Of a stretch of 64,000 nucleotides of DNA, positions 19,679 through 31,504 are shown in pieces (the first letter of the stretch is position 1; each line of letters starts with the position of its first letter). The position numbers and the translations under genes are program-made. Source of the DNA: Boothiomyces macroporosus. Taxonomy: Eukaryota > Chytridiomycota > Chytridiomycetes > Rhizophydiales > Terramycetaceae. Below the pieces are notes generated by a model. It was not told the DNA's origin. It searched no databases and worked only from the letters and a program-made list of their open reading frames with translations. Location of the stretch: assembly GCA_027604185.1 (NCBI GenBank), contig JADGKB010000035.1, positions 54,847-118,846 of the forward strand, written 5' to 3'.

Positions 19679-20572
19679 CTATTTCTTTAAATGCTCCTTG
19701 TTGTATAAAAATGTTCGGATCGCAGAAGATGACAACTTGTCGTCTCCCCCAAGACAGTCCACCAGATAAATATCCAACTGACTGTACCCAGCTTCCTTTC
19801 TTTTCACATTCACTGGATTAATTACAAATACCCATCTCGCACCCTCGCTTTGTTTCCATACTTCCAACTATTGCTTGAATATCTGGATCCGTCCTGGTTG
19901 GCCCATAATCGTCTTGAATGGCAACCACATCCAACACAACTCCAGGTTTGAACTTTGAAAGAAATGCTTTAACCAGGTCAAGTCGCTCATCTAGCGGTTG
20001 AATATACTCGTAATACTTTTTCTTCTTTAGCACTTCTGGTTTGAAATCTAAGTGAATTGGGAATTACCAGTTACCCCACAAATCAATCTTTTGTTGCATA
20101 TCAACACTGCCATCGAAAGTAGAATCTTATGGCCAGCATGCAAGCGGTCAAATGTCCCACCTAGCGCGACATTAGGGTAATATTTTAAATTCTCTTCAGT
20201 TGCACTGGGTTTTGGCAGCTGATATTCCTTGTAATGTTTCAATTGACCAGTTAAAGCATCCAGCTTTTTAGTTTTTGAATTGTAGCGTTGAACTGATCCA
20301 ACGTACTCTAGATCCGGTTGCGGTAGCTGTCCAGCAATTGAATCGATGACTACATCAACTTGAAATGTGGGGTCCTCCAAATCCCAGGACACTTTATTGG
20401 CAATGTCATATATTTCGTGAAGCACAATTTGGGTGTGATGGAATGAAACCGGTTTGTATCCGAGTATAATAGTCAGGTGCGACTGGTTTGCAACTGCATC
20501 TGCAACTGCCTTTTCAATGAACACAGGATGGTTGGAATCTTGCACATCAACATGGAGAAAAGAATTGTGCAT
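19679..20572 (-). CDS. CAB4: Phosphopantetheine adenylyltransferase (Cab4-like, CoA synthesis)
   Basis: 284 residues after introns 20048-20067 and 19813-19831 (20, 19 nt). Catalyses 4'-phosphopantetheine + ATP to dephospho-CoA. An N-terminal region of about 110 residues precedes the nucleotidyltransferase core: GGTFDRLHAGHKILL (T/HxGH motif), an ETKRGCEMVN block restored by splicing, and a KLSSSAIR motif (ISSTxxR equivalent). No dephospho-CoA kinase domain follows, so it is monofunctional like yeast Cab4, unlike animal COASY. Confidence 0.92.
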
Positions 20573-20612
20573 TCAGATTAGGTAAAAATTTCAACTCATT
20601 AGTCTCATTTAT

Positions 20613-22546
20613 TTAGTTTTGGCCAGGCCTCAAACTCGGATTGTTAAACTGATTAAGAAGTGCCTGTAGGTTTGGATTGTTCATAAATGAAGCTGGATTA
20701 TTAAAGCTTTGGGCAGGCTGATTAAATTGTGGTCTAAATGAAGGATTGAATTGATTGAAATTTGGTGGAAACTGTCCGGGCAGTTGAGCATTTTGAGCTG
20801 GGGGTAATTGCGCAAGGTTTTGCATTTGAGGCATACCTTGAAGCATTTGATTCATAAGGTTCTGAGGAGGGAACTGCATTGCTGGATTGGCAGCTGGGTT
20901 CATCATTGAAAATAGTAAATTTGGGTCCATTGCAGGATTTGATATTGCAGGGCCCTTGCCTTTACGAGCATCCTTCTCTCTGGTTATTATCTTAAATGCA
21001 TCGTTGACGCCAATGTTGTCGTATTCTAAATTAGGTAGCAAATACCAGTCAGGCCAAATTGGTTTCTGATTTGCAAGGCGACTGAATCCGTTCTTTCTCG
21101 AGCTCGTTCAAGGAAAATTGTAGCAAAGTGGGATTCATTCTGGATTTCTTCCATCAAAGCTTTAAGGTCTACTCTAGGAGACAAGTTGTTCACCTTAAAC
21201 AAGATACTATTACTTTTACACTTAGATTCAACGTGATATACAAAATTTCTGGACACATCTGGGAAAGCCACTAGCTGGATGTCAGGTAAATCAGGAGTAT
21301 TATTTCGGCGATCTCTATCACGATTAAAGCTGCTTCGGTCTCTAACAGGGCTAGAATCTCTTCTCCGATCACGGTCTCTCGGAGGACTACTGTCTCTTTT
21401 AGCTTTGCTATCACGGTCTCTATTTCGCGTTACACTTTCTCTTGAATCCCGTCTTCGCTCAGGACTATTAGCTTTCTGCGGTCTTCTTGCTGTACGATTA
21501 TTCCTTTCATCCGCGTCTTGCAAATCTGCACATCAAAATTTAAATACCTAGCTTATATCCGCCCGGCATTTCTCTTCGATCCTCTTTCTTGATCGCTTCC
21601 TTTACTGACTGTGGGTTATCAAATTGGACATATCCGTGGGTGGTTCGGCTCATAACTTGAAAGGCTATATCATATATGTTACCATAGTGGGAAAACACTC
21701 TAGCAATTTCATCCTTGTTTGTGTAGTCTAATGGAAGGTTTCCGACAAATAATTTAGATCCAGTAGGCATTTGCTCAATAGTAGTATGTGGAGAGGCATA
21801 TACAACTTTGTTGGCAGGATGAAGCTCTGGCAAAGTAATTGTTTTGGCAGGGGCGTTAGCAAATGTGGGTGTCGCTTCAGAAGTAGGACTTGTAAGCGCT
21901 CCTTCTTCAACCTCGGAAGGATTTGCAGAATCATGGCGTCCCTTATCCTTGACATAACGCTTTCTTTCACCAGATTCCAAGGCAGAGGTAACATCAGGAA
22001 CATCAAGCTTTCTCTTGCGAGATAGATCATCAGGATTCGTATCTATCACGAATTTAGGCAGACTAAGTGGAACAGATCCTTCAGCACAAGTTTCCTCCTC
22101 ATACTCGTCCATTGGATCAGCACCGGCAGGCACCACTTTCGGCTCCTCTAGGGGTATATACTCCTCTTCAATTATTTCACCTTGATCATCTTCTATTTCA
22201 GTCTTAATCTCTTCTTGATCAACAGGATTACTATCATCATTTGCTAAACTTTGGGCAGAGAGTTCGTTTGAAGGAGAGTAAGGCTTTTCATCGACAGCAG
22301 CTTCTTCATGTACTTCCTGATCGCTTTCAGTAAGTGCAACCGACTCCATATCCTCAAATTAGAGCATTTTACCTGCGTATTGTCAATTTCATTTTCCTTT
22401 TCTGTTTGCTCAGTATTTGACTGCGAAAGAGGCTCACCCTTTGCTGATTCAGCTAGACTATTCTGCTTAGCTTTCCATTGTTCTAAAAGTGCGTATGGAG
22501 ATGTTTGAGAGTCAGTGGGTGGTTTGCTATTAGCCTGGTTGGTCAT
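20613..22546 (-). CDS. NAB3: Nab3-like RNA-binding protein
   Basis: 623 residues after introns 22353-22372, 21526-21547 and 21026-21045 (20, 22, 20 nt). Layout: Glu-rich acidic N-terminus, one RRM (KLFVGNLPLDY, then THGYVQFDNPQSVKEAI), an Arg/Ser/Asp-rich linker (RDRDRR type), a second folded block starting DLPDIQLVAFPDVSRNFVYH, and a Pro/Gln/Asn-rich tail with many NPN and QFPP pieces. This order is that of fungal Nab3, partner of Nrd1 in termination of short noncoding Pol II transcripts. The start ATG 22546 sits in a short first exon; the second exon also opens near an ATG, but the 20-nt intron joint is perfect. Confidence 0.85.
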
Positions 22547-22858
22547 TTGGAATGAAAAAAGATTAAGAGAAGCCACTTGGATTTTGGAGACAACTTTGGA
22601 AAATAATCTCCATGGCACTGTTAAAAAATAATGGGAGCTTAACATCAATTGGGGATTTGAGAGTTTGTACTAGAGATTTTCGTGTTTTCATTAACGTGAT
22701 AATTTACCATGAAATGCTCGTTTTGACCAAGTTGAATAAGTGCCCGCATTTTCAATACAGTAGTTCCTGGCCAGTTGAAGGTACGGTAAACACACGAACA
22801 TGCATAATTAGCAAATCGATAGAGTTGGAATCATATAATAATTTTATTGTTTCGATAA
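22547..22858. promoter_or_regulatory. Intergenic region upstream of NAB3
   Basis: 312 bp. A plus-strand open frame covers part of it but shows no protein-like composition. An AATAAA for the next minus-strand gene lies near 22840-22845 on the reverse strand. Confidence 0.35.
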
Positions 22859-23251
22859 TTACCAAGTGTAACCTGAACCTGTCAATGGAATCAAGCCGTG
22901 ATTCTGCGCACGCACAATACATTCCATGGTGTGTGCTAGTTTGACACCTGCGTCAATGACTGGGTCAGTCATTCCTTTTACACAACTGTTCCTAATTTGA
23001 AGAGAAAGAGTTGAGCTGTTGAATTGGTCAAAGTATGCAATTTGTGCTGGGCAGTCTGCAATGGTATACTTTTTGTTCGCATAAGTATTGCACTGATTTT
23101 GGGTAATAGAAGGTTGGCTAATGCATTGGTTTGGAATACCATGAGCAGATACTGGTGGTGCGTACGGATTCAAAGCATTCATTAATGATGTTGGTTGGAA
23201 GGTGAATCCAGACCATTGAGCTACAGCAACAGACACTAGTAAGAAACGCAT
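22859..23251 (-). CDS. Small secreted Cys-containing protein, unknown
   Basis: Intronless, 130 residues from ATG 23251. The first 15 residues (MRFLLVSVAVAQWSG) look like a signal peptide. The mature part has five cysteines (NQC, NQC, ADC, NSC, MEC), compatible with disulfides in an extracellular protein. No family recognised. It could be a secreted effector-like or cell-wall protein. An upstream in-frame ATG at 23389 would bury the signal peptide and is less likely. Downstream AATAAA is about 10 nt after the stop. Confidence 0.65.
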   Translation of the reverse strand: MRFLLVSVAVAQWSGFTFQPTSLMNALNPYAPPVSAHGIPNQCISQPSITQNQCNTYANKKYTIADCPAQIAYFDQFNSSTLSLQIRNSCVKGMTDPVIDAGVKLAHTMECIVRAQNHGLIPLTGSGYTW

Positions 23252-23596
23252 TGGTTTGCTCAGATTTGATCGGGCTATATAACTGCCTCCCATTGTTCCC
23301 AACAAGCCATTTTTTTCCATGCCATTGGGTTTTACATGATCCACGTCCACCCTTGTTTGTTTCATGACTTTGAAACAATGCAAATTCACTCGCGTTTAAG
23401 GTGGTTCAAAAGCAGTGTCACTCTGTATCACAGGATTATGAACTTGAAACCATTGTTGACTTGCTTTAATGTCTGGCACTGTGCCAATTGATTGGAAGCA
23501 ATCACACTAATTGCATTCTATGTTATCAACAATTTGAATGATCATGTGGGAAGATAGCACAACTTTAGATTTTTATCCAATTTTTCGTACATCGAA
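23252..23596. promoter_or_regulatory. Divergent promoter region, secreted protein / HMG-box gene
   Basis: 345 bp between two divergent starts, no defendable open frame. No motif recognised. Confidence 0.35.
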
Positions 23597-24459
23597 ATGA
23601 ATGCACGCTGGTTCTCGAGTGCTAAAAAGCCAATCAAAGTAGATTTGGAATATATTCGCCGCTATCAACTTAAGCATCTTCCAGAACCTCTTGGATCTGC
23701 TCCTCCAAAGGCGACCGTATACTCGCATTTTTGCAAAAAGTTTTGGCAAACAGCTCCCAAAGGGACAGCAGTTACAGATGCAGGAATCAAAAATCAAATC
23801 AAAGAGAAATGGCAATCAATTGATCCTGCAGAGAAAAAAGTAATAGAGTGTTTACTTTAGCAATTGGAAAAGGAAGTTGAAGAATTGAATGCCACCGCCG
23901 CAAAGGGAAAGAGTGACATTGTAAACAAACTATCCGCTGGCGATTATCTTTTGCTGCAATACCGAGCACGTTTATCGAGAGCAGTAGGAAAGAGGGCAGT
24001 AATTCAAAAGGATCCAACTTTACCAGCAAGACCGTCAAGCGTATTTTCAAAATTCGTAAAGTATTCGTTCGACAACGAATCTGATTTGATTTCAAAGTAT
24101 GGATCAGCCTACAGGGACGCCAAAGTCGTGGAAAAGATGAAAATTATCGCCAAGGAATACAAATCTGCCAACTCTGATCTTCTCAAGGTAACTACTTTTT
24201 ATATTAGAAATTCAATGACGAGTACGCAAAGGAAAAGGAAGAATTCGTAAAGCAAACTGAACGCTACAACAAGGATAACGCCGCCAGTGTTGAAAAGACT
24301 CAAAATCTAATCGCGGCAGTAAAAAAGGAAGCAATCGCAAAGTACAAGGCCAAAGTCAGAAAGGAAACTGGAGAAAAGCCAAGAAAGGTCAAGAAGGCGA
24401 CCACAGCAAAAGCCAAAAAGCCAAAGATCAAACCTGCAAAATCTAGCAAGAATAAATAA
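23597..24459 (+). CDS. Mitochondrial HMG-box DNA-packaging protein (Abf2/TFAM-like)
   Basis: 273 residues after introns 23840-23860 and 24188-24207 (21, 20 nt). The start MNARWFSSAKKP suggests a presequence. Two HMG-box-like units are seen: the first includes ATVYSHFCKKFW and IKNQIKEKWQSIDPAEKK, the second RPSSVFSKFVKYSF, followed by AKVVEKMKIIAKEYKS. A Lys/Ala-rich tail ends KSSKNK. Two boxes plus basic tail fits mitochondrial nucleoid proteins; a nuclear HMG role is the alternative. The final two codons (AAT AAA) form the polyadenylation hexamer immediately before TAA. The convergent RidA gene stops 5 bp away. Confidence 0.75.
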
Positions 24460-24464
24460 TGAAT

Positions 24465-24946
24465 TTAGGCTAATGCAGTCGCTTTTATTTCAATGAGTAA
24501 TCTTGGATTTGGTAATTGCTTCACTGCAACAGTTGTTCTACTTGGACCTACAATTAAGAAAGCGTACCATCTTGCTGGTTGAAATATTCGTTATAAACCT
24601 CGTTGAATTCCTGGTAATGCTTCATATCGACCTGTATTAGAGTTACATACCAAGAACACAGTCAAATCAACAATATTTTCCAATGAACATCCTGCTTCAT
24701 TCAAGATTAGCCCAATACTAAATTAGCGCAATTCTACTTTTTGATCACCGCATGCGTTTGTTTTTTGATATCGAGAGTGAACGATCCATCTTCATGTTCA
24801 ATCACACCTTCCCATGAAGAATTGTCTGGGTTTCTTGACGAAATACCAGAAACGAAAACGAATCCGCCTGCCTTTCTTGCATGCGGATAATTGGCTAATC
24901 CTGGAGCTCTGCTTTTGACAACATATCCGATTCCGTTTTTGCTCAT
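24465..24946 (-). CDS. RidA/YjgF-family deaminase
   Basis: 140 residues after introns 24718-24737, 24632-24650 and 24548-24567 (20, 19, 20 nt). Conserved pieces: FVFVSGISSRN, an insert typical of the 2-aminomuconate deaminase-like branch, QQDGPSRTTVAV (catalytic Arg) and PRLLIEIKATA near the end. RidA proteins hydrolyse reactive enamine/imine intermediates; this branch is sometimes assigned to aminomuconate metabolism. The AATAAA on this strand lies about 15 nt upstream of the stop, inside the coding sequence. Confidence 0.88.
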
Positions 24947-25160
24947 TTAAAAAAGTCAGAAGATCGATCGACTCGTCATTAAATCATTCGGCTAATAATT
25001 GCAATCATATTTATTCAAATTTTCATTCGTTGTACATTTCACAGAAGAATGTTGTTGATTTGGCGAGTAGACATTAGTATTCATTGTTGTTCATTCCATA
25101 ATTTGTACTTTGATGCCATTTCTGTAACTTACACCAGAAAATTAGCTTCAGCCATAAAGT

Positions 25161-28100
25161 TTATTCAGTCTTTATTTTCTTTGTTGATCTATCACTATCA
25201 TCTTTACGTTTACGTGACAACCCTTCCTCTACTATACTCTGTTCAATATCTATCCATTTTATCACTTTGGTATTCTTTCTTCGCCATCCATTTTCATATA
25301 ATCTTTCAAAGCTGTTCTTTTCAGAGCGCGTCCTTTTTGCGCCAAATTGCAGTAGGCAAATAGGAGTATCATTGACAATAGTTTGATCACTGTCTGTGTA
25401 CTCAATCATCTCCCATGGCTTGTACTTTAGTTTGGGCTGCAAAGGTAGCAGGATTTCTAGCCTTGTTGGCAACTGCTGGCCCATTAACCATTTGTTAAAC
25501 TCTATGTTTTTCGGTAGTTCGTCCACCAAACAACAGACAAGGTCAAATATCATATCCTGTAAGTGGGGCTCTGTCTCTATTTGGATTAGCGTTTTGATAA
25601 CATCTACATTCTGAACCTGCTTGTGGAACGGGCAAAGAATCCGTATGATGAATTCCAATCTATGCATTAGCAAGACTTACTGGTATACATCCGATTTCCA
25701 ATCTTGCAAGGCTTTAAATATCAAATCGATAAATGAAGAATAGTTGTCGGTTTTGAAATCCGTAAAGATAAACTGTTTACTTGTTTCAACCGCAGTTATC
25801 AAATGCGATAGAAATTGATCATTGTCGCTCCCAAATTTTGACCGAAACTTTTCAATATTGGTAAGTATGTCTATCAAATAGCTGATGGCAAATTCACTAT
25901 AATTGAAATGCGTGAGCGTCAACAATGGCTCATAGTTGAATGAATATTGAAAGCAATTGTCGAGTGCATTTTTGAATCTAGTACTCCATTCAGCTTCCAC
26001 CGAATTCTTTTTCTGAAATGCCAAATAAGCGATGATAGTAATTGTTTCCCAATAGTGGTGCTGTTCCATCAATTTGTCCAGCTGGTCAATTTCAATATCA
26101 AACAATTTAATCAAGAATGAAAACACGTAAGGTGTGGTTGGGGAATCTGTTTTCACCAGATTTAAAAACTTGTAAACTATCAGTTTCGGATTCTTGAGCG
26201 CCATTCGCCTGAACCATCGAGATGATAGGTTTTCAATCACTGCCCCAAGTTGTTTTTGATCTCTGGTATTTACAATATATACTGTCTGAATGAGTGAGCT
26301 GGCAATAGAATATCCTTCTTGGCTATTCATTTCCAAGTTCAAAATAGGCTCATAGTCCCCATTAGTGAATACTATTTCAATAAATTTCGTCCATTGCAAG
26401 AATAGTTCATAGTCATATTGTTTGCCTTCTTTAATGTTCTGGAATAGGGGGACAACATGATTCTTTAATAATTTTATCAACGATACTATCCCGTTCATCA
26501 CCATGAATAACAGCAGCTCTTGGAAATTTTTGGATTTGTTGTGGAATACATTGGTGTAAATGCATTGCTCGAAATAGCCGTTTTGATTCAAGTCCAATAC
26601 TAATCTCATGTAAGGCTTTACATCACTAGCAGAAACTACAAGCTCCGCAATTCGTTGGAATATTTGCTTGATATTTTCAAGGGAGTGGTACTCTTTCAGG
26701 TAATTGAATGTCTTTTGGTAGTTGTTAATATCTAGCATTTTCAAATTGACATTTTTCGTATTTTTAATGTTGATTTCTTGAAACTTTTTGTTTTCCAACA
26801 GACAGATAATCTTTTTCGAAAAATGAGTTTTCTTGATCTTCAAGATTTCATTCTTTCCGAATTCAAAATCATGCTTGAGGAGTGTCTTTAGTAATAATAG
26901 AGACTGCTTGGTTTGTAATTGGGTCAAGACGATTTCCAATAATACAATGTAATTGTGGTAGTGTTCCAAGTAAGATATGATGAATTGCAATTGTTTGTCG
27001 TTTTGTATGTCATAATTTAAAAGCTCTTGCTGTGTTTGGAAATGCATGCAGGTGTTGTAATGATTTAGTTCACTAGGCAACTCTACCTTTTCTAAAATAC
27101 CCAATTCCCCAGTGAGTGTATCCAAAAAAGTAAATACAAAAGCTCGGCACTCTGAATAATCGTCAAATTGCAGGAAATCTATTCTCCTCTTTTTAAATAA
27201 GGGTATCTGCTTTAAGACGTGAATATAATCATTTAAAGTCCCAGATGCAATGAGTTTGATGACGATTTCTTTTAAAGTGAGAATCTCAAAGGCGTCCAGC
27301 ATTCCAAACAGATAGAAAATCTTGTCATTTGGTTTGTCCAGCAAAGCATATAATTCAGGTTTGATATTCTGATCCTGGATAATTTTGATTAGTTCATACA
27401 TGTTTTTTTTCGATATTGATCCTCCCTTTTCCAGTATTTTTGTTTCACCATCCACCTGCATGTCACTTTCACTGTCGTAAAGCGAAGCGATCATGGACTC
27501 TAAAGACACGCGTTCGTGTACTGAGGGGTGATTAACTAGGAATAAGTTTGCTCTTTTTTCAATACTAGATAGATTCATTAATTTTCTGGTCTTGTGGTAT
27601 ACTTTTGGTAAGACAAAAATGTCACTATTCTGTTCATAAATTATCCTGAGCAATTTGATTTGGTTCAAGTGAATTAAATATAATACCAGTTGCTTGGAAA
27701 GAAATCTATTCTTCAAGTAATATGGAACCAGGATCTGAACCATCGGAAGTAATTCCACCTTGTATCAGCTAATATTACCCTTTTTTGAAATGAAATCAAT
27801 AGTTGTTTTAGGAATTCAAAGTGAACCAGCAAATTTTCATCCATCATTCGCTTTACCAAATTTACAAAATAGTTCATTTTCTGGGGGTTGAATTTTGTGA
27901 GGAAGAGCAAAACAATCTTTGTCCAATCCATCGAGTAATCTTCCATGTTATTTCTCTTGTTCTCCGCATACCCTACGCATTTAATGAACCACAGTGCTCG
28001 GTACACTGGTATCTCTCGTTCAACTACAGTTTCCAATAGCTTCTCCTGTTTGAACCCATGGGGGACTCTATCCATCAATTTCAAATCCTTTTGCGATTTC

Positions 28101-28453
28101 AAATCATTCAGCCATTGCTCTCTTTTCGCATCGGGCATAATACGTCTGTCTGGAATTGAAAAGCTGTTCTTTTCAATTGGGTAATGAAACTTTAATAGTG
28201 GTTTACTGAACTGCGATAGCTTGACCAACTTTTTTGATAAATCTTCGATAATCAGGTCGTATGCTGATTGAGATTCGTGGCGAAGAAGAGGTATACTAAC
28301 ATAGCCCTTTTGAATGGTATCCTTGGTGAGAATATCTTCCTGCTGGTCTTGTAATTGCGGATATACATCTGCATATACTGTCTCTGAATCGGTCTTGTAC
28401 AGCCATTTATTGGGAGGAGGCTGTAGCTGGAATGATTTCAAATCCTGATTCAT
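25161..28453 (-). CDS. SRB8: Mediator kinase-module subunit Med12/Srb8
   Basis: 1083 residues after introns 27759-27778 and 25660-25680 (20, 21 nt). The N-terminal Med12 region is clear: KWLYKTDSETVYADVYP, DQQEDILTKDTIQKGYV, then RVPHGFKQEKLLE with IPVYRALWFIKCVG. The remaining 700 residues are Leu/Ile-rich helices without recognised motifs, as usual for this subunit. The tail is basic (SRKRKDDSDRSTKKIKTE), a likely nuclear signal. Med12 activates Cdk8-cyclin C within Mediator. It is shorter than yeast Srb8 (about 1400). ATG 28453 was chosen because it directly precedes the conserved block; an upstream in-frame ATG at 28582 is possible. Confidence 0.88.
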
Positions 28454-28694
28454 TTGGTGAAAATGGAAAAAGAAATCCTGCAACAAAAATGTTGTAGAGT
28501 TCACAATTGCATTGAGATGCAACACGATAAAAGTGGTTGAAGAATTGGCCTGAGATTTGATGATGGATGTTATCAAGGACATTCATGTGATGGATTTCTA
28601 CATGAACGATACGCTCGACAATAGAGACGAAGACAGCGTTTGCCGTAAGCTGTAGATCTGAAATTCGTTTAAATGACATATACTTGCAATCAAT

Positions 28695-29225
28695 TTATTT
28701 TTTTGGATTGATTGGTCTATTGGAACGTAAAATGTTCTTTTCATCACAACGCGCACGATTATATGCACCCATACAGCCATTCGTTAGACATTGGCTGCAT
28801 TTGCGACGACTTTTAATTTTGCTTGGTTGGCTGGTTTGATTTTGAGCATAGCGTGATTCATTTGATTCCGGATCAATAGGAATTTGTTCATTTAAATTAT
28901 TTAGAGTAATACGTGGTGCAATTCTAACCAATTTAGTGGGTAGAATTTGAACTGTTTTTGTAGTAGCTTTTCGAGTCCTTTTTCGAGATTTTGCAGTAGT
29001 TGATATAGTCTTTTGAATATTTACTGATCCAGTGGCAGCTGCGGAAGAAAATCTCGACTCTTTTGCATTATTTGGAGTTATTCGTGGTGCAATTTTAACG
29101 AATTGAGTGGGTAGTATTTGAATTGATTTATGAACCCTTGTTTGAGATTTTGTACTGGCTGATAGAGTCTCTGGGATATCTGCTGTTCTAACTGTCTGAT
29201 CAATGTTTGTTGGGGGAATGTTCAT
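28695..29225 (-). CDS. Hypothetical protein with an internal repeat and a C-terminal Cys motif
   Basis: Intronless, 176 residues, not recognised. Two related segments occur: one around residues 25-57 with IQILPTQFVKIAPRITPNN, the other around 80-115 with VQILPTKLVRIAPRITLNN. Both are preceded by basic Thr/Ser/Lys runs. The C-terminus has KCSQCLTNGCMGAYNRARC, a C-x2-C-x3-GC-x8-C arrangement that may bind zinc. The stop TAA lies in AATAAA, which supports expression. It could be a chromatin- or RNA-associated basic protein; that is a guess. Confidence 0.6.
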   Translation of the reverse strand: MNIPPTNIDQTVRTADIPETLSASTKSQTRVHKSIQILPTQFVKIAPRITPNNAKESRFSSAAATGSVNIQKTISTTAKSRKRTRKATTKTVQILPTKLVRIAPRITLNNLNEQIPIDPESNESRYAQNQTSQPSKIKSRRKCSQCLTNGCMGAYNRARCDEKNILRSNRPINPKK

Positions 29226-29630
29226 GTTGAACCTATTTACAAAATTTTGGGAAATATTTTGAGTGTGGGATTAATTTTTTCAGTAAGCTATGTGGTTCAT
29301 TTACCTAAGCAGTCACTGTTATATTTCGTGTGCAAAGAAAACTTGAATTATTGAGATAGTTGGAGGCTATCCATGGCAGGGTATGCTAAGGATCAACTGT
29401 AAGAGCATGCTGTTTGGAATCTCCATTTGAAGTTGGAACCATTGTATACTGGAAAGAGACTGCGTGAGAAATGGGGCATCTTGATGGGCTGTTTGAGAAT
29501 AGGCTACTTCCCAATTGAAATAATGAGATATAATTTCTTCAAGATTTGCAGGTGATCACTTGGGTAAATATCAGGAGGATACCAGAATATTTCTAAAAGA
29601 TAGGCATAGGTAGGAAAGTGAGGTCGATAC
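29226..29630. other. Gene-free stretch
   Basis: 405 bp between two minus-strand genes. I find no coding exon, tRNA or snRNA signature. It is long for this genome, so an unrecognised noncoding RNA is possible. Confidence 0.3.
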
Positions 29631-30133
29631 CTATTGGTTAGTCTGTTCCACTTCTTGCTTTGTCAATTGAAACAAAAACCCTCTGGATTTATATTCAATG
29701 TTCAACTGATAATCGACATGGAATAATTCGGGTTCAAAATTTACATCTTTTGATCCAAAAATTGTTAATGCGAGTGCACTATTAACTGCTACCACTCCTC
29801 CAATAAGATACATCACGTTCTCTTGCTGAGAGTAGATTAAAACAGATGCCACATAAATTAACAAAAGAAAGTAATAGATAGCCCCGCATTTTCTGATTGT
29901 TGTCGATAGTCAAAGCCATCGCTTCGAATGAATTACCAGCAGAGGATGTTCACTGATGCCGATTTTCCATTCTGGAGTAATGTGACTTAAGTTGTCAAAA
30001 ACAGTATTGATTACCTCTTTCTTGACTTCAATAGGCAAGCAATCTGCCCAGCAATTCACCATATCTCAGTATAAACTTGTATCAAAGGCTTCTTTACATG
30101 GTATCTAATCTTTTCATCAGCAATTTCCCACAT
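29631..30133 (-). CDS. Small membrane protein, exon structure unresolved
   Basis: The last exon (from about 29900 to the TAG at 29631) codes for two hydrophobic helices (YYFLLLIYVASVLIY and MYLIGGVVAVNSALALTIF) and a polar tail ending KQEVEQTNQ. Upstream open pieces in other frames between 29900 and 30133 include MWEIADEKIRYHVKKP and a segment CWADCLPIEVKKEV followed by FDNLSHITPEW. I could not join them with 19-22-nt introns. The start is therefore a lower bound from a candidate ATG at 30133. Family unknown. It is divergent from the transporter gene. Confidence 0.45.
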
Positions 30134-30160
30134 TTCAGCCACTACATTTTAACTTTTTTC

Positions 30161-31479
30161 ATGCATCTCGTGTTGACAACAATTGCATTATTAGGGATTC
30201 AGTTTACCTGTAACAATCGCTAATATAGGGACAGTCGAATTCGCGCACGGAACTAATTATTTGTTATCACTCGGATTATCCAAACCTTTATCTGCGCTTG
30301 TTTGGTTAGCCGGTCCGTTGTCTGGTCTAGTAGTTCAACCGCTAATAGGAACCTTATCTGATCAGTGTACAAGCAAATATGGTAAAAGAAGGTATATATT
30401 ACTAAGAAGGCCGTTTGTTATCCTTGGGTCTATTGCATTGAATATTAGCATTATCCTCATTGCGTATTCGGAACTACTTGCATATTATACTTCTTGGTTC
30501 GGAATCAGCACTGCAAACATGATAATATTCTATGCAGTCGTTGGATTTTACTTGCTAGATTTTAGCATCAATGTAGTACAAGCGAGTTGCAGGAATTTGA
30601 TTGTGGATGTGGTTGAAAGCAGTCAACAAAAGAACGGAAATGCTATGGCTGGAATTATGCTCGGTATTGGTAACTGCGTCGGATATTTTGTGGGATACCT
30701 GGATTTGACAGCGTTTGGTGGTACCCAGTTGCAAGTAATTCTATTTTAATTAGAATCTATGCTGGATTGCAATCTTCATGTTTAATGTCACAGTAGGACT
30801 TACCTGCTATTTTACAAATGAGCAACAACAAGAGGTTGTAGTTATATCTGAAAATCCATTCATATCAATTTACAAGAATATAGAGAATCTACCAAAGAAC
30901 ATTGCCCAAGTTTGTAATATTCAATTCTTTAGCTGGATGGGATGGTTCCCATTCCTCTTTTACAGTGCGACGTGGGCTGGGAATGGCGATGAAAGAGAAG
31001 GTTCATTTGCTCTATTCTTGTTTTCAATAGTATCTTTGATTGCCGGGTTTGCTCTACCAGCTATTCAGTTGCAGATCAAAGCCAGTCTCAGATTAATTTG
31101 GGCATTTGGATTAACCCTTTTCTTTGTAATCAGTTTCTCTACTCTAGTGACAAACTACAGTCAAATCGCAGTAGGATTAATGGGAATCAGTTGGGCCATT
31201 TCTATTTGGATACCATTCACATTGCTTGGAGAACATTTGAACGAGCAAGACTATGTACCGATTGATGGCCAACAACAGCAGCTCTCTGCTGGAGTAATTA
31301 TGGGGATCCACAATATTTATGTGTGTGTTCCTCAGATATTCAGCACACTGTTAAATATGATTATTTTTTCATACATCAAAAATGACCCATTTGGTTGGTG
31401 CATTCGAATAGGCTCACTGTTCTCGCTATTCGCTGGAATCTTGTCTCTCAAATCAAAGTTTCCTTGTAAACAAAATTAA
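30161..31479 (+). CDS. Sucrose/H+ symporter-like transporter (GPH/SLC45 family)
   Basis: 426 residues after introns 30210-30228 and 30735-30753 (both 19 nt). The first exon joined to the second gives GIQFTWTVEFAHGTNYLLSL, and then VWLAGPLSGLVVQPLIG and the R-R-R loop (GKRRYILLRRP) follow; these are hallmarks of SUT/SLC45 carriers. About ten to twelve membrane helices can be counted. SLC45/SUT proteins move sucrose or other disaccharides with protons. At about 430 residues it is short: the usual large central loop and long termini are missing. The AATAAA hexamer overlaps the stop. Confidence 0.9.
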
Positions 31480-31504
31480 TAAATAACTGCTCTGAAAATG
31501 GCTT

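Noticed and set aside
22612..22944. Plus-strand frame of 110 codons
   Set aside because: It runs antisense into the secreted-protein gene and lacks protein character.
28407..28679. Minus-strand frame of 90 codons upstream of MED12
   Set aside because: It overlaps the MED12 start in a different frame and no intron joins it; no homology recognised, though I cannot fully exclude a small gene.
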